44,647 nucleotides of DNA. Source: Acidobacteriota bacterium (GTDB lineage Bacteria > Acidobacteriota > Terriglobia > Bryobacterales > Bryobacteraceae). Shown here one piece after another: positions 28,219 to 36,203 of this stretch. A program made the position numbers and the translations under genes. The notes under the pieces are model-generated. The model made no database searches. It saw only the letters and a list, made by a program, of their open reading frames with translations, and was not told where the DNA came from. The first letter of the stretch is position 1; each line of letters starts with the position of its first letter. The stretch covers positions 1-44,647 of the forward strand of contig VFZW01000009.1 in the NCBI GenBank assembly GCA_016871055.1, in the 5' to 3' direction.

Positions 28219-29291
28219 GCGTCTGGGCGCAAATTTGGACCATCGCGCGGCTCGAATTGTTCCGCGTGTTTTTCTCGAAGCGTTCGTTCTGGGTCTACGG
28301 TCTCGCGCTGTTTCCCGTCGTCATTTTCACCGGACACGCGATCGATTCAAAGTTTCGCCAGCAACGATGGGGCGAAGGTTCGCGCATCACGCCGGTCATG
28401 ATGGACAGCTTTCGCGAGGGTGCGACTGGGGAGGAAATTCTCGAAAAAGCCGGCACGCCGCAGCGTGATCGAAAGTGGACGCGCCGGCAGCGCCGCGACG
28501 AAGACGACGAAGGGCCCGACCGGCGGCGCTTCATGACGTTTTTCGATGGAAAGCGCCAGGCCCAATTGAATTTCAGCGACGGCAAGCTGACGTCGGTCCG
28601 CATCTCGCCATTGCTCAACTTCGAAGAAGACCGAAAGATCTTCGCGGGTGTGTTTCAGTACTTCTATTTGCGGCTCGGCATTTTCTTTGGCTGCCTTGGA
28701 ATCTTCATCAACCTCTTCCGGGGCGAGATGCTCGACTGTTCACTGCACTACTGGTTTCTCGCGCCGGTGAAGCGCGAAGTGCTGTTGATGGGCAAGTATT
28801 TGGCCGGTTTGATCGCGGCGGCATCGATCTTCACCGCCGGTGCGGCGCTGTGCTTTGGCGCGTTGTTGTTCCCGCACGAATCGGGTGAGGTCGCCGCGTA
28901 TTTGAACTCGGTGGGCTATGAGCACCTGGCCTGGTACGCGCTCGCCGCGGCGCTTGGCTGCGTCGGCTATGGAAGCGTGTTTCTCGCCGCCGGTCTGTTG
29001 TTGCGCAATCCGATTGTGCCCGCGGTCGTACTGTTGTTGTGGGAGGCGTCGAACAGCTTTCTGCCCGATATACTGCAGAAGCTGAGCGTGTTGCACTACC
29101 TGCAATCGGTGTGTCCGGTGCCCGCGCCGATGAACTCCAACGCTCCGGCGTTACTGCGGATGTTGCTGTCGCCGGCCGCGCCGTCGTCGGTGTGGGTGGC
29201 CATCGCCGGTTTGCTTGGCGTGACGGCCCTCGTGTTATTCGCGGCCAGTCAGGCTGTGCGGCGTCTGGAAATCAACTACGGGACGGAATAG
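28215..29291 (+). CDS. ABC-2 type permease, second system
   Basis: A 358-residue membrane protein. The first helix (about 22-40) is followed by a large charged outer loop of about 110 residues rich in R, D and E ([19 protein letters not shown]). Five or so more helices follow, with [20 protein letters not shown] matching the ABC-2 loop motif. It overlaps the preceding ATPase (ATGA). Its last 20 bases overlap, tail to tail, the end of the hybrid kinase on the other strand. Confidence 0.88.
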   Translation: MSVWAQIWTIARLELFRVFFSKRSFWVYGLALFPVVIFTGHAIDSKFRQQRWGEGSRITPVMMDSFREGATGEEILEKAGTPQRDRKWTRRQRRDEDDEGPDRRRFMTFFDGKRQAQLNFSDGKLTSVRISPLLNFEEDRKIFAGVFQYFYLRLGIFFGCLGIFINLFRGEMLDCSLHYWFLAPVKREVLLMGKYLAGLIAAASIFTAGAALCFGALLFPHESGEVAAYLNSVGYEHLAWYALAAALGCVGYGSVFLAAGLLLRNPIVPAVVLLLWEASNSFLPDILQKLSVLHYLQSVCPVPAPMNSNAPALLRMLLSPAAPSSVWVAIAGLLGVTALVLFAASQAVRRLEINYGTE

Positions 29292-32200
29292 CCGCCGCGT
29301 ACTGGCGCAGGGTCGCGTCGAGCAGCGGCGCGACGATCGGCTTCGTAAGATACGCATTCATTCCAGCCGCGAGGCACAGGTCCCGGTCGCCGGCCATGGC
29401 ATGCGCGGTCATCGCGATGATGGGAAGCGCGCCGCCGCGTTCGCGATAAATCCGGGTGGATTCCAAACCGTCGAGCTTCGGCATCTGCACGTCCATCAAG
29501 ATCACGTCGAAGTCGCTACTCCTTGCTTCCAGCGCGGACAGCGCCGCCTCGCCGTCTCCGACGACTTCCACTTTGTGACCCATTCTCTCCAGCAGTCCAC
29601 GGATCAGCGCCTGGTTGATCACGTTGTCCTCGGCGGCCAGAACGCGGAGCGAGACGCCCGCGGGCAACGACGGCGCGGTCATCAGGGCCTCGGGCCGCCG
29701 CCCCGGTTCGCAATTCACCGTGAACCAGAACATACTTCCCTGGCCTTCCACGCTTTCGACGCCGATCCCGCCGCCGAGAAGCTGCGTTAGCTGGCGGCAG
29801 ATCGCCAGGCCCAACCCCGTGCCGCCGAATCGCCGCGTGATCGAACCGTCGACCTGTTGAAACGCTTCGAAGATCTCGGCCTGTTTCGCGGCGGGAATGC
29901 CGATGCCGGTATCACGGACTTCGAATCGCAAGCGCGATGAATCGGTGCAGGAGAGATGAATCCGGACCGTGCCGTTCGCGGTGAACTTTATCGCGTTTCC
30001 GGCGAGGTTGAGCAGAACCTGCCGGATGCGTGTATCGTCGGCGCGAAGCCATTCGGGAACGCCGGGGGCGACCACCAGTTCGAAGGCCAGCCCCTTCTCG
30101 GCGGCGCGCGCCAGCAACGTCCGGCGCACATCGTTGGCCAGCCGCTTGGGCGAAAAATCCGCCGGATGCAGATCCAGCCTCCCGGCTTCGATCTTGGAAA
30201 GATCGAGAATGTCGTTCAAGATGGTTAGCAACTGTTCGGCCGAATCTTGCACGATGGCGAGCTGCTCGCGCTGATCCGGATCGGTCGCCGCGTCGATCGC
30301 TAAATTCGTCATGCCGATGATCCCGTTCATTGGCGTGCGGATTTCGTGGCTCATGTTGGCGAGGAATTCGCTTTTGAATCGGCTTGCCGATTCGGCCTTT
30401 TGGCGCTGCTCATCGAGTTCGGCGGTGCGCTCGGCGACTGCGCGTTCCAGGCGTTCGCGTTCCAGGCGGGCGCGTCTTGTTCGCGCATCGAAAACCGCGA
30501 AGGCCCCGGCCAAAGCGATGAGGCCGACAAAAATTCGGAACGGCGCGGTCTGCCACCACGGAACTTCGATGGAAAACTCAAAATACGCCGGGTCGCTCCA
30601 TCTCTCGGCGCGGCCGCGCGCCTGCACTTCCAGCTTGTATGAGCCGGCCGCAAGCGACGGGAAATTCACTTTGCGTTCGGCGGTCTCCACCCAATCGGTT
30701 GCGCCAACGAATCGGTGCCGGAATGTCAGGCCGTGGTCGGACAAATAGTTCGGCGCGCTGAAAGACACGCGTAGCGTGTCGATACCGGCCGGCGCCTTCA
30801 GTGCCGCTTGTCCAGGCAGCCAGTTTTGTCCGCCGAGTCTTGCCGAGGTGATTACAGCCGATGGGATGATCGGCGGTTCATCGCGCAGCACTCGACGCAA
30901 CGACAAACCGCGGCTGGTGCCGATCCACATCGAGCCGTCGTCGCCGGCGTAGACCGCCTCGGTATTGGTGTCGTCCCAGGCGAGCCCGTCGCGCATATCG
31001 TAGTGACGCCACTCCTGGCCGTTGTAAGTCTCGACTCCCCGATCCGTCCCCGCCCAGAGCGCGCCAGCCCGGTCGAAACTCAGAAAATACGCAAACGTGT
31101 TCTCCGGTCCCCGGCCCGTTCTGAAATGAGTCGCGCCCCCGATTCCTAGCGGAGTGACGCGCAGACGGGTGAAGGCGAGCGATTGTGCATACGCCACCCA
31201 AATGTCGAATTCATCCAGCGGACCGCTGAACCGCCGGTCGGGTACGGCGATCGCAAAGACGTCGTCCGACAATAAACCGGCCGCGGTCGAGTAGTGTTTC
31301 CATTCGCCCGCGCGGCGGCGAAACAACCCGTTTCGCGACGTCATCCAAAAATCTCCGTTGCTGTCCTCCCGAAGAATCAAAGCGTCAATCGGGTCGGCCG
31401 GCAGGGGCTCTTTGATTGCTCGCCGCGCGGCCGCGTCGATTCGGTACAATCCGCTTGGCCCCGCGGTGCACCAGACCAGACCTTGCCGGTCGATGGCGAT
31501 GCTCCTAATGCGGTCCTTCGGAAGACCGGCCCAGTTCCGCTCGAACGCGCGCGTCGGCGGATGATAACGCGCCAAACCGTCAGGCGAAAACCCAAGCCAC
31601 AGCGCGCCATCCGGCGCGCGCCGCAACGTGCGAACGACGTCGGATCCCGTCGCCCGATCCAGGCGAAACACCCATTGTCCGCCGGTCTGCTCCCCCCCCC
31701 GATACAAACCGCCGCGAGTGCCGACCCAAATTAGCTTGCTCGACTCCGGCGCGATGCCCCAGATGCCCGTGTAGTCGAGACCTTCGGACTGATCGAAATT
31801 TTCCCACAGGCCCCTGCCGTACTGGCGCTGCACGTCGGCGCCGATCGATGCGATCCACAACGAGTCGCGATCTTCCACCAGATCGGCCGCCTCGGCCATC
31901 AGCCCTTCCCGCTGTCCGTAGACGCGGCAGAGAGGAACGGCTTTCATGGCGGCGTCGCACTCGGCAAAGCCGTCGCGCGTTCCCAATAGAACATTCCCGT
32001 GCGAATGCGCGACGACTCGTCCATAACGAAAGGAGTCGAACCGCCATCCAGGGTACGGATCGGCGAAACGGCCCAGCTTTGCATCGAAGCGCCGCAGATG
32101 CTGATTAGACCGCGCCCAGATCGCGCCGTCGTGCGTTCGCGTGATGCTCTCCCAGTTGGTCTTCGGTACGCCCGCTTCGACGCCAAACGCATCCACCGCG

Positions 32201-32736
32201 GCTCCCCGAAGCCGCAATAGTTTGCCGCCTTCGCCGATCCAAATGCCGCCGTCGGCCAAGTCGTAATAGACCGAATACACCGGGCCGTTCCGCCGCAGCC
32301 ATTTCACCGTTCCTCCACGCCACTCGGCGAGCCCGGAATTACTGGCGATATAGACCACGCCTTCCGGCGTCGATGCGAACGGTTGCGCGCCGGTGGAGAC
32401 CGCTCCTTCGAGTAACACCGTCCGTGGCAACCACTTGTGCATGCGAATCGTCTCGGTTCGCGTACCGATCCAGATCGCCCCATCCGGCGCCTGATGCAGC
32501 GCATGAATGTAATCGCGCGCCGCCGGCTCGCCGTCGATGCGGTGCTCGGCGAACGTGCGTCCGTTGAAATAGTACAAGCCGTTCTGCGTTCCGGCCCATA
32601 AGAAGCCATCCCGATCGCGTAGCAGTACTTGTACGCCCAGGCTCGTAAGGCCTTCTGGCGCGCCGTAATGACGAATGGCGAAGTGCTGCGACTGTCCGGC
32701 GACAATACACACCAATGCCAGGATGGAAGTCCTCAC
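29272..32736 (-). CDS. giant hybrid two-component sensor kinase with beta-propeller sensor
   Basis: 1154 residues from GTG 32736, with a signal peptide (about 1-16). A periplasmic sensor of many propeller repeats ([33 protein letters not shown] and others, about 25-620; reg_prop type) is followed by a Y_Y_Y domain (about 640-720) and one helix (about 730-750). Then come a HisKA domain with [13 protein letters not shown] (about 795), the ATPase domain ([26 protein letters not shown]), and a receiver with phospho-Asp in [12 protein letters not shown] (about 1080). There is no DNA-binding domain, so an external partner must carry the signal. Adjacency to a TonB receptor recalls polysaccharide-locus regulators. 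Confidence 0.93.
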   Translation of the reverse strand: MRTSILALVCIVAGQSQHFAIRHYGAPEGLTSLGVQVLLRDRDGFLWAGTQNGLYYFNGRTFAEHRIDGEPAARDYIHALHQAPDGAIWIGTRTETIRMHKWLPRTVLLEGAVSTGAQPFASTPEGVVYIASNSGLAEWRGGTVKWLRRNGPVYSVYYDLADGGIWIGEGGKLLRLRGAAVDAFGVEAGVPKTNWESITRTHDGAIWARSNQHLRRFDAKLGRFADPYPGWRFDSFRYGRVVAHSHGNVLLGTRDGFAECDAAMKAVPLCRVYGQREGLMAEAADLVEDRDSLWIASIGADVQRQYGRGLWENFDQSEGLDYTGIWGIAPESSKLIWVGTRGGLYRGGEQTGGQWVFRLDRATGSDVVRTLRRAPDGALWLGFSPDGLARYHPPTRAFERNWAGLPKDRIRSIAIDRQGLVWCTAGPSGLYRIDAAARRAIKEPLPADPIDALILREDSNGDFWMTSRNGLFRRRAGEWKHYSTAAGLLSDDVFAIAVPDRRFSGPLDEFDIWVAYAQSLAFTRLRVTPLGIGGATHFRTGRGPENTFAYFLSFDRAGALWAGTDRGVETYNGQEWRHYDMRDGLAWDDTNTEAVYAGDDGSMWIGTSRGLSLRRVLRDEPPIIPSAVITSARLGGQNWLPGQAALKAPAGIDTLRVSFSAPNYLSDHGLTFRHRFVGATDWVETAERKVNFPSLAAGSYKLEVQARGRAERWSDPAYFEFSIEVPWWQTAPFRIFVGLIALAGAFAVFDARTRRARLERERLERAVAERTAELDEQRQKAESASRFKSEFLANMSHEIRTPMNGIIGMTNLAIDAATDPDQREQLAIVQDSAEQLLTILNDILDLSKIEAGRLDLHPADFSPKRLANDVRRTLLARAAEKGLAFELVVAPGVPEWLRADDTRIRQVLLNLAGNAIKFTANGTVRIHLSCTDSSRLRFEVRDTGIGIPAAKQAEIFEAFQQVDGSITRRFGGTGLGLAICRQLTQLLGGGIGVESVEGQGSMFWFTVNCEPGRRPEALMTAPSLPAGVSLRVLAAEDNVINQALIRGLLERMGHKVEVVGDGEAALSALEARSSDFDVILMDVQMPKLDGLESTRIYRERGGALPIIAMTAHAMAGDRDLCLAAGMNAYLTKPIVAPLLDATLRQYAAAIPSRS
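31692..31700. repeat. nine-base C/G homopolymer inside the kinase sensor
   Basis: Nine consecutive C residues on the plus strand (nine G in the coding strand) lie at about residue 346 of the hybrid kinase, in a [11 protein letters not shown] stretch of the propeller. Tracts of this length are prone to slippage, which would shift the frame and switch off the kinase. Confidence 0.7.
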
Positions 32737-32805
32737 ATGTACCCTTATCGGTAGATCTAGCGGTCGATTTCGATAATACTCAATTAAAGGGACGGTCCGC
32801 TTGGG

Positions 32806-34887
32806 TCACCGAATAATCGAGATCGTCGCCGTGTTGGGGCTGGGAGTGTCGCCGACTCGCAGTACTACGGCCTGATCGCCCGCTGGCGTGTCGATAGCCA
32901 AGCGAATATTCACCTGCAATAGTCCGGAGACCAACCCTGGCGATCCGCCGGCATATACTACCTCGGCCTCACTGCCGCCCACCGTAACGCGCACTGGTAG
33001 TACCGGGCGTCCCGGGTCGTTCCCCTGCAGCGAACCGTCGATATTTGCCGGCGCCGTGCGCCCCTCGCCTGTCGCGAACAGTACGACCACCGACCCCGCA
33101 CGCGCCGGATTCGCCGCGCCGTTCAAAGATCCATCCTGATTTAACGCCGCTGCCTGGCCGCGTCCGGTGGCATTCCCTGTGAACAGTCCCGGCGCGGCGG
33201 GCGCCACGGCATAATCGTTCGCGGCCGATCGTACTCCGCTGGCATCAACAACGACATCGACCGTCGTTCGGCTGCCAATGTCATAAGGCACGATCGCCCC
33301 GATCTGTGTCGCACTGACATACAACAACGGCGCCGCGATCCCGCCAAACAACACGCGCGTGCCCGCCAGCGCCGTCGGAATCCTGCGGTTGTTGTCGAGC
33401 AGAAACGGGGCGATTGTCGCCGGTCCCATCCGCTCGCCGAAGATGGTCACGATTTGGCCCGGCGCGATCGAGCCGGTGGCGAACGACGCTCCGTTCACCA
33501 CGCCGTTTCGCGAAATCGCGGGACGTGCCGCGCCTACGGTAATCGTGAGCGGAAATTCCACCGTGCGCGCGGACGCGTCGGCCAAACGCACCGTCGCGGT
33601 TGTTTGCGACACTGCCGCCGGAGTGCCCGACAGTATGCCGTCCTCCGACAACGCGATGCCGGTGGGCAACGTGCCCGCGATGACGCTCCAGCGGAACGGC
33701 GCCGCGCCGCCTTCGACGCTCAACACAACACGCGCCGCTTCTTGCGCGAACACGGACACGGTCGCCGGTCCGGTGTACCGCAGACTGCCAACCGCGATCG
33801 TAAACGTCTTTGACGCCGACAACCCGGTCAAGTCGATCACCTGCACCGTAAGCAGAAAACTGCCCGCGGTCGTCGGCGTACCCGCGACTTCGCCCGTCGA
33901 CGACAACGTCACGCCGGGCGGCAGCGATCCAAGGAATCGGTACGTGTACGGCATGCGGCCGCCTTGCACGTTGATCTGCTGGCGATACGGAACCCCGATC
34001 GCCGCGCCGGGCAGCGCGTCGGTACGAATCTCAATCGGCGCCGGTGTGTTCTCGACCGTGATCGTCATTTCGCGGTCCTGCGCACCGCCGAACTTGTCCA
34101 CGGCGCGCAACGTGAAGGGAAAAAACCCCGACACCGTGGAGGTCCCCGTAATTCGCCCGGTTGTCTCATCGAGCGTGAAACCCGGTGGAATCGGCCCGCG
34201 CCGGACGCTCCACAGATGGGGCGGCGCGTCGCCGAAGATCGCCGGCGTCGCCGAATACGAAATGCCATTGAATGCGTTCGGCAGCACGGCCGATGCGATC
34301 AGCGGTCCTTGGACGCGGATGACGTAGTTCCTCGTCACCTGTTCGCCTTCGAAGTTTCTACCGCGCACGCGGAAGGCCCATGCGCCTCCCGGCGCCTGCG
34401 GGATGCCGTACAGCCGGCCCGTAATCTCAAGGATCAGGCCTGTGGGAAATCGCCCCGATGCCGCGTCGTATGCGACCTCGGTGAATTCGCCCGGCTGCGA
34501 AATCAGATTGTTGTACTCCGTGTTCACACGCGCGGGCAGCAGTTCCGTATACGTCTCGCCTTCTTTTCCCACAGCGATCACCAGAAACGGTACGCACGTC
34601 TGCGCGCGCGTCGAGTCGCTGACGCAAATGAACTGCCGGTGCTCGCCGACTTGCGGAATGATGCCACTCAACTCGCCCGTTGCCGCGTTCAGCGACAGGC
34701 CTGGCGCGAGCGTCGTCTCTTCCTGCACCGTGAACCGGTAGGGCGGAAGTCCTCCGGTAGGCGTGAACCGGTACGAGAAGCGCTGGGCCACTGTCGCATA
34801 CCGGAACATGTCGTAGGTGCTGAGGGTCAGCGTCGAAAACTGGCCGAACGCGGCCAGCGCGGTTACGGCGAAAAGAAAGAGACGCAC
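32806..34887 (-). CDS. secreted Ig-like repeat protein with TIGR03437 C-terminal domain
   Basis: 693 residues from GTG 34887, with a signal peptide (MRLFLFAVTALAAFGQ) and GAGAGG upstream. About four putative-Ig (He_PIG) repeats fill residues 25-450, shown by recurring patterns such as APGLSLNAATGELSGI, PPGFTLDETTGRITGT, PPGVTLSSTGEVAGTP and PTGIALSEDGILSGTP. The last 220 residues are the TIGR03437 domain seen mainly in Solibacter relatives (GVVNGASFATGSIAPGQIVT, LYVSATQIGAIVPY, VLFATGEGRT). It is presumably extracellular or surface-bound; adhesion or polymer binding is inference. Confidence 0.9.
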   Translation of the reverse strand: MRLFLFAVTALAAFGQFSTLTLSTYDMFRYATVAQRFSYRFTPTGGLPPYRFTVQEETTLAPGLSLNAATGELSGIIPQVGEHRQFICVSDSTRAQTCVPFLVIAVGKEGETYTELLPARVNTEYNNLISQPGEFTEVAYDAASGRFPTGLILEITGRLYGIPQAPGGAWAFRVRGRNFEGEQVTRNYVIRVQGPLIASAVLPNAFNGISYSATPAIFGDAPPHLWSVRRGPIPPGFTLDETTGRITGTSTVSGFFPFTLRAVDKFGGAQDREMTITVENTPAPIEIRTDALPGAAIGVPYRQQINVQGGRMPYTYRFLGSLPPGVTLSSTGEVAGTPTTAGSFLLTVQVIDLTGLSASKTFTIAVGSLRYTGPATVSVFAQEAARVVLSVEGGAAPFRWSVIAGTLPTGIALSEDGILSGTPAAVSQTTATVRLADASARTVEFPLTITVGAARPAISRNGVVNGASFATGSIAPGQIVTIFGERMGPATIAPFLLDNNRRIPTALAGTRVLFGGIAAPLLYVSATQIGAIVPYDIGSRTTVDVVVDASGVRSAANDYAVAPAAPGLFTGNATGRGQAAALNQDGSLNGAANPARAGSVVVLFATGEGRTAPANIDGSLQGNDPGRPVLPVRVTVGGSEAEVVYAGGSPGLVSGLLQVNIRLAIDTPAGDQAVVLRVGDTPSPNTATISIIR

Positions 34888-34944
34888 GCGAAAATACCTC
34901 TCGCGAACAGCGTAACAAAAAATAGCGAAAATGTTTTAGAAAAA

Positions 34945-36189
34945 TTACTGCGCCGCGCGGCCGCGCAGCAACATCGCTTTCGAGTCGCCTTCGACCGTTT
35001 CCGTCCAGCCAATGAAGATGCGACCCGAAAGGCCCAACACGGCCGATGGATACGTTGGCGTCGACTTGCCCTCGCCCGCCCGCACCAACTGGCTCATGGA
35101 GCCGTCGCCGCGGATCTCTTTGTAGTAAACGCCCATCTTGCCCCAGCCGCCCTTTGCTTTCGCGTCGCGCGCCTGAAAGACCACCGCCATGCGGTTCTCG
35201 TTCACTGTGATCTGCGGGTGCGTCGGGTCGGTCGTTCCCGCCGATATTTTCGTGCGTTGGCCCCAGGTCTTGCCGCCATCGGCCGACACTGCGAGATAAA
35301 TCGACGGATCGTTGGCGCCTTCGGTGAAGTAAGTGATGTACAACTTGCCATTCATCGACACCATCGCCGGGCCGACGTGCGGGCAGCCCTTGATCTTCCA
35401 GCCGTCCTTAAACACGGGCGCCGGCGCGGTCCACGTGTCGCCTTTGTCCTCGCTCACCGCCGAGTAGATATCGCGGATATCGCCCTTCTCCACGAATCGC
35501 CACGCAAGAATCACGCGGCCGTTGATGAAGCCCCACGCCAGCCGGCAGCACGGGCACACGTTGGTCGAAACGCGCACGTTTTTCGACCACGTTCTCCCGC
35601 CGTCGGTCGACTTCGTCATGTAGATCGACGTTGTGCCGCCCGTCGCGCCTTCGGTCGTCGAGCGCCCGTCGCGGCCATCGAGCCATCCGATGTAGATGGT
35701 TCCGTCCGGCGCTACCGCCGCCGTCTGGAAGCCATGGCTCACCGGCTTGTTGTCGTCGTTCACCGTTACCGCGGGACTCCAGGCCGCTCGCATTGAAGCC
35801 GCGCGCGAGAACCGCACGACCGATCCCTCGGGGCTCTTGGGATCGCGCGCGTTCCACACGGCGTAGAGCGTCGATTCATCCGGCGAGGTCAGCAACTGCG
35901 GCGAGTTCTCGCCGTGATCGGACACCTCGCCCGGCACGTGGTTCACACGCATCGTCTCGGTGAACGACTCGCCGAGATCGGGCGACGATTGAAACATCAG
36001 ATCCGAGCCGGCCGTCTTGACGAGCATAAGACCCTGCGCGCGGCGCGCGTAGAATTTTGGGCTCTTGCCCGCGCCGAGCGATTGCGCCTCCGGCTCGAAA
36101 GTCGCTTGAAATGGCCGCGGCGGAAGTTTTCCTTCCGCCGCGGAGGCGATAGCCGTACAAAGGGAAATCGAAAGAACAATGCGGAACAT
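34945..36189 (-). CDS. secreted BNR/Asp-box propeller protein, sialidase-like fold
   Basis: 414 residues from ATG 36189, which has AGGAGG directly upstream; longer readings of the frame run into the TonB gene. A signal peptide ends near AIASA. Three Asp boxes are clear (STDGGRTW, SEDKGDTW, SADGGKTW), with a degenerate fourth, SPDLGESF. The fold is a six-bladed sialidase-like propeller, but I see no F/YRIP motif or other sialidase active-site signature, so enzyme activity is doubtful. NVCPCCRLAW gives a possible metal- or disulfide-forming cysteine cluster. It is 14 bases after the TonB receptor gene and co-transcribed with it. Confidence 0.88.
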   Translation of the reverse strand: MFRIVLSISLCTAIASAAEGKLPPRPFQATFEPEAQSLGAGKSPKFYARRAQGLMLVKTAGSDLMFQSSPDLGESFTETMRVNHVPGEVSDHGENSPQLLTSPDESTLYAVWNARDPKSPEGSVVRFSRAASMRAAWSPAVTVNDDNKPVSHGFQTAAVAPDGTIYIGWLDGRDGRSTTEGATGGTTSIYMTKSTDGGRTWSKNVRVSTNVCPCCRLAWGFINGRVILAWRFVEKGDIRDIYSAVSEDKGDTWTAPAPVFKDGWKIKGCPHVGPAMVSMNGKLYITYFTEGANDPSIYLAVSADGGKTWGQRTKISAGTTDPTHPQITVNENRMAVVFQARDAKAKGGWGKMGVYYKEIRGDGSMSQLVRAGEGKSTPTYPSAVLGLSGRIFIGWTETVEGDSKAMLLRGRAAQ

Positions 36190-36203
36190 AGGGGCCTCCT
36201 TGA

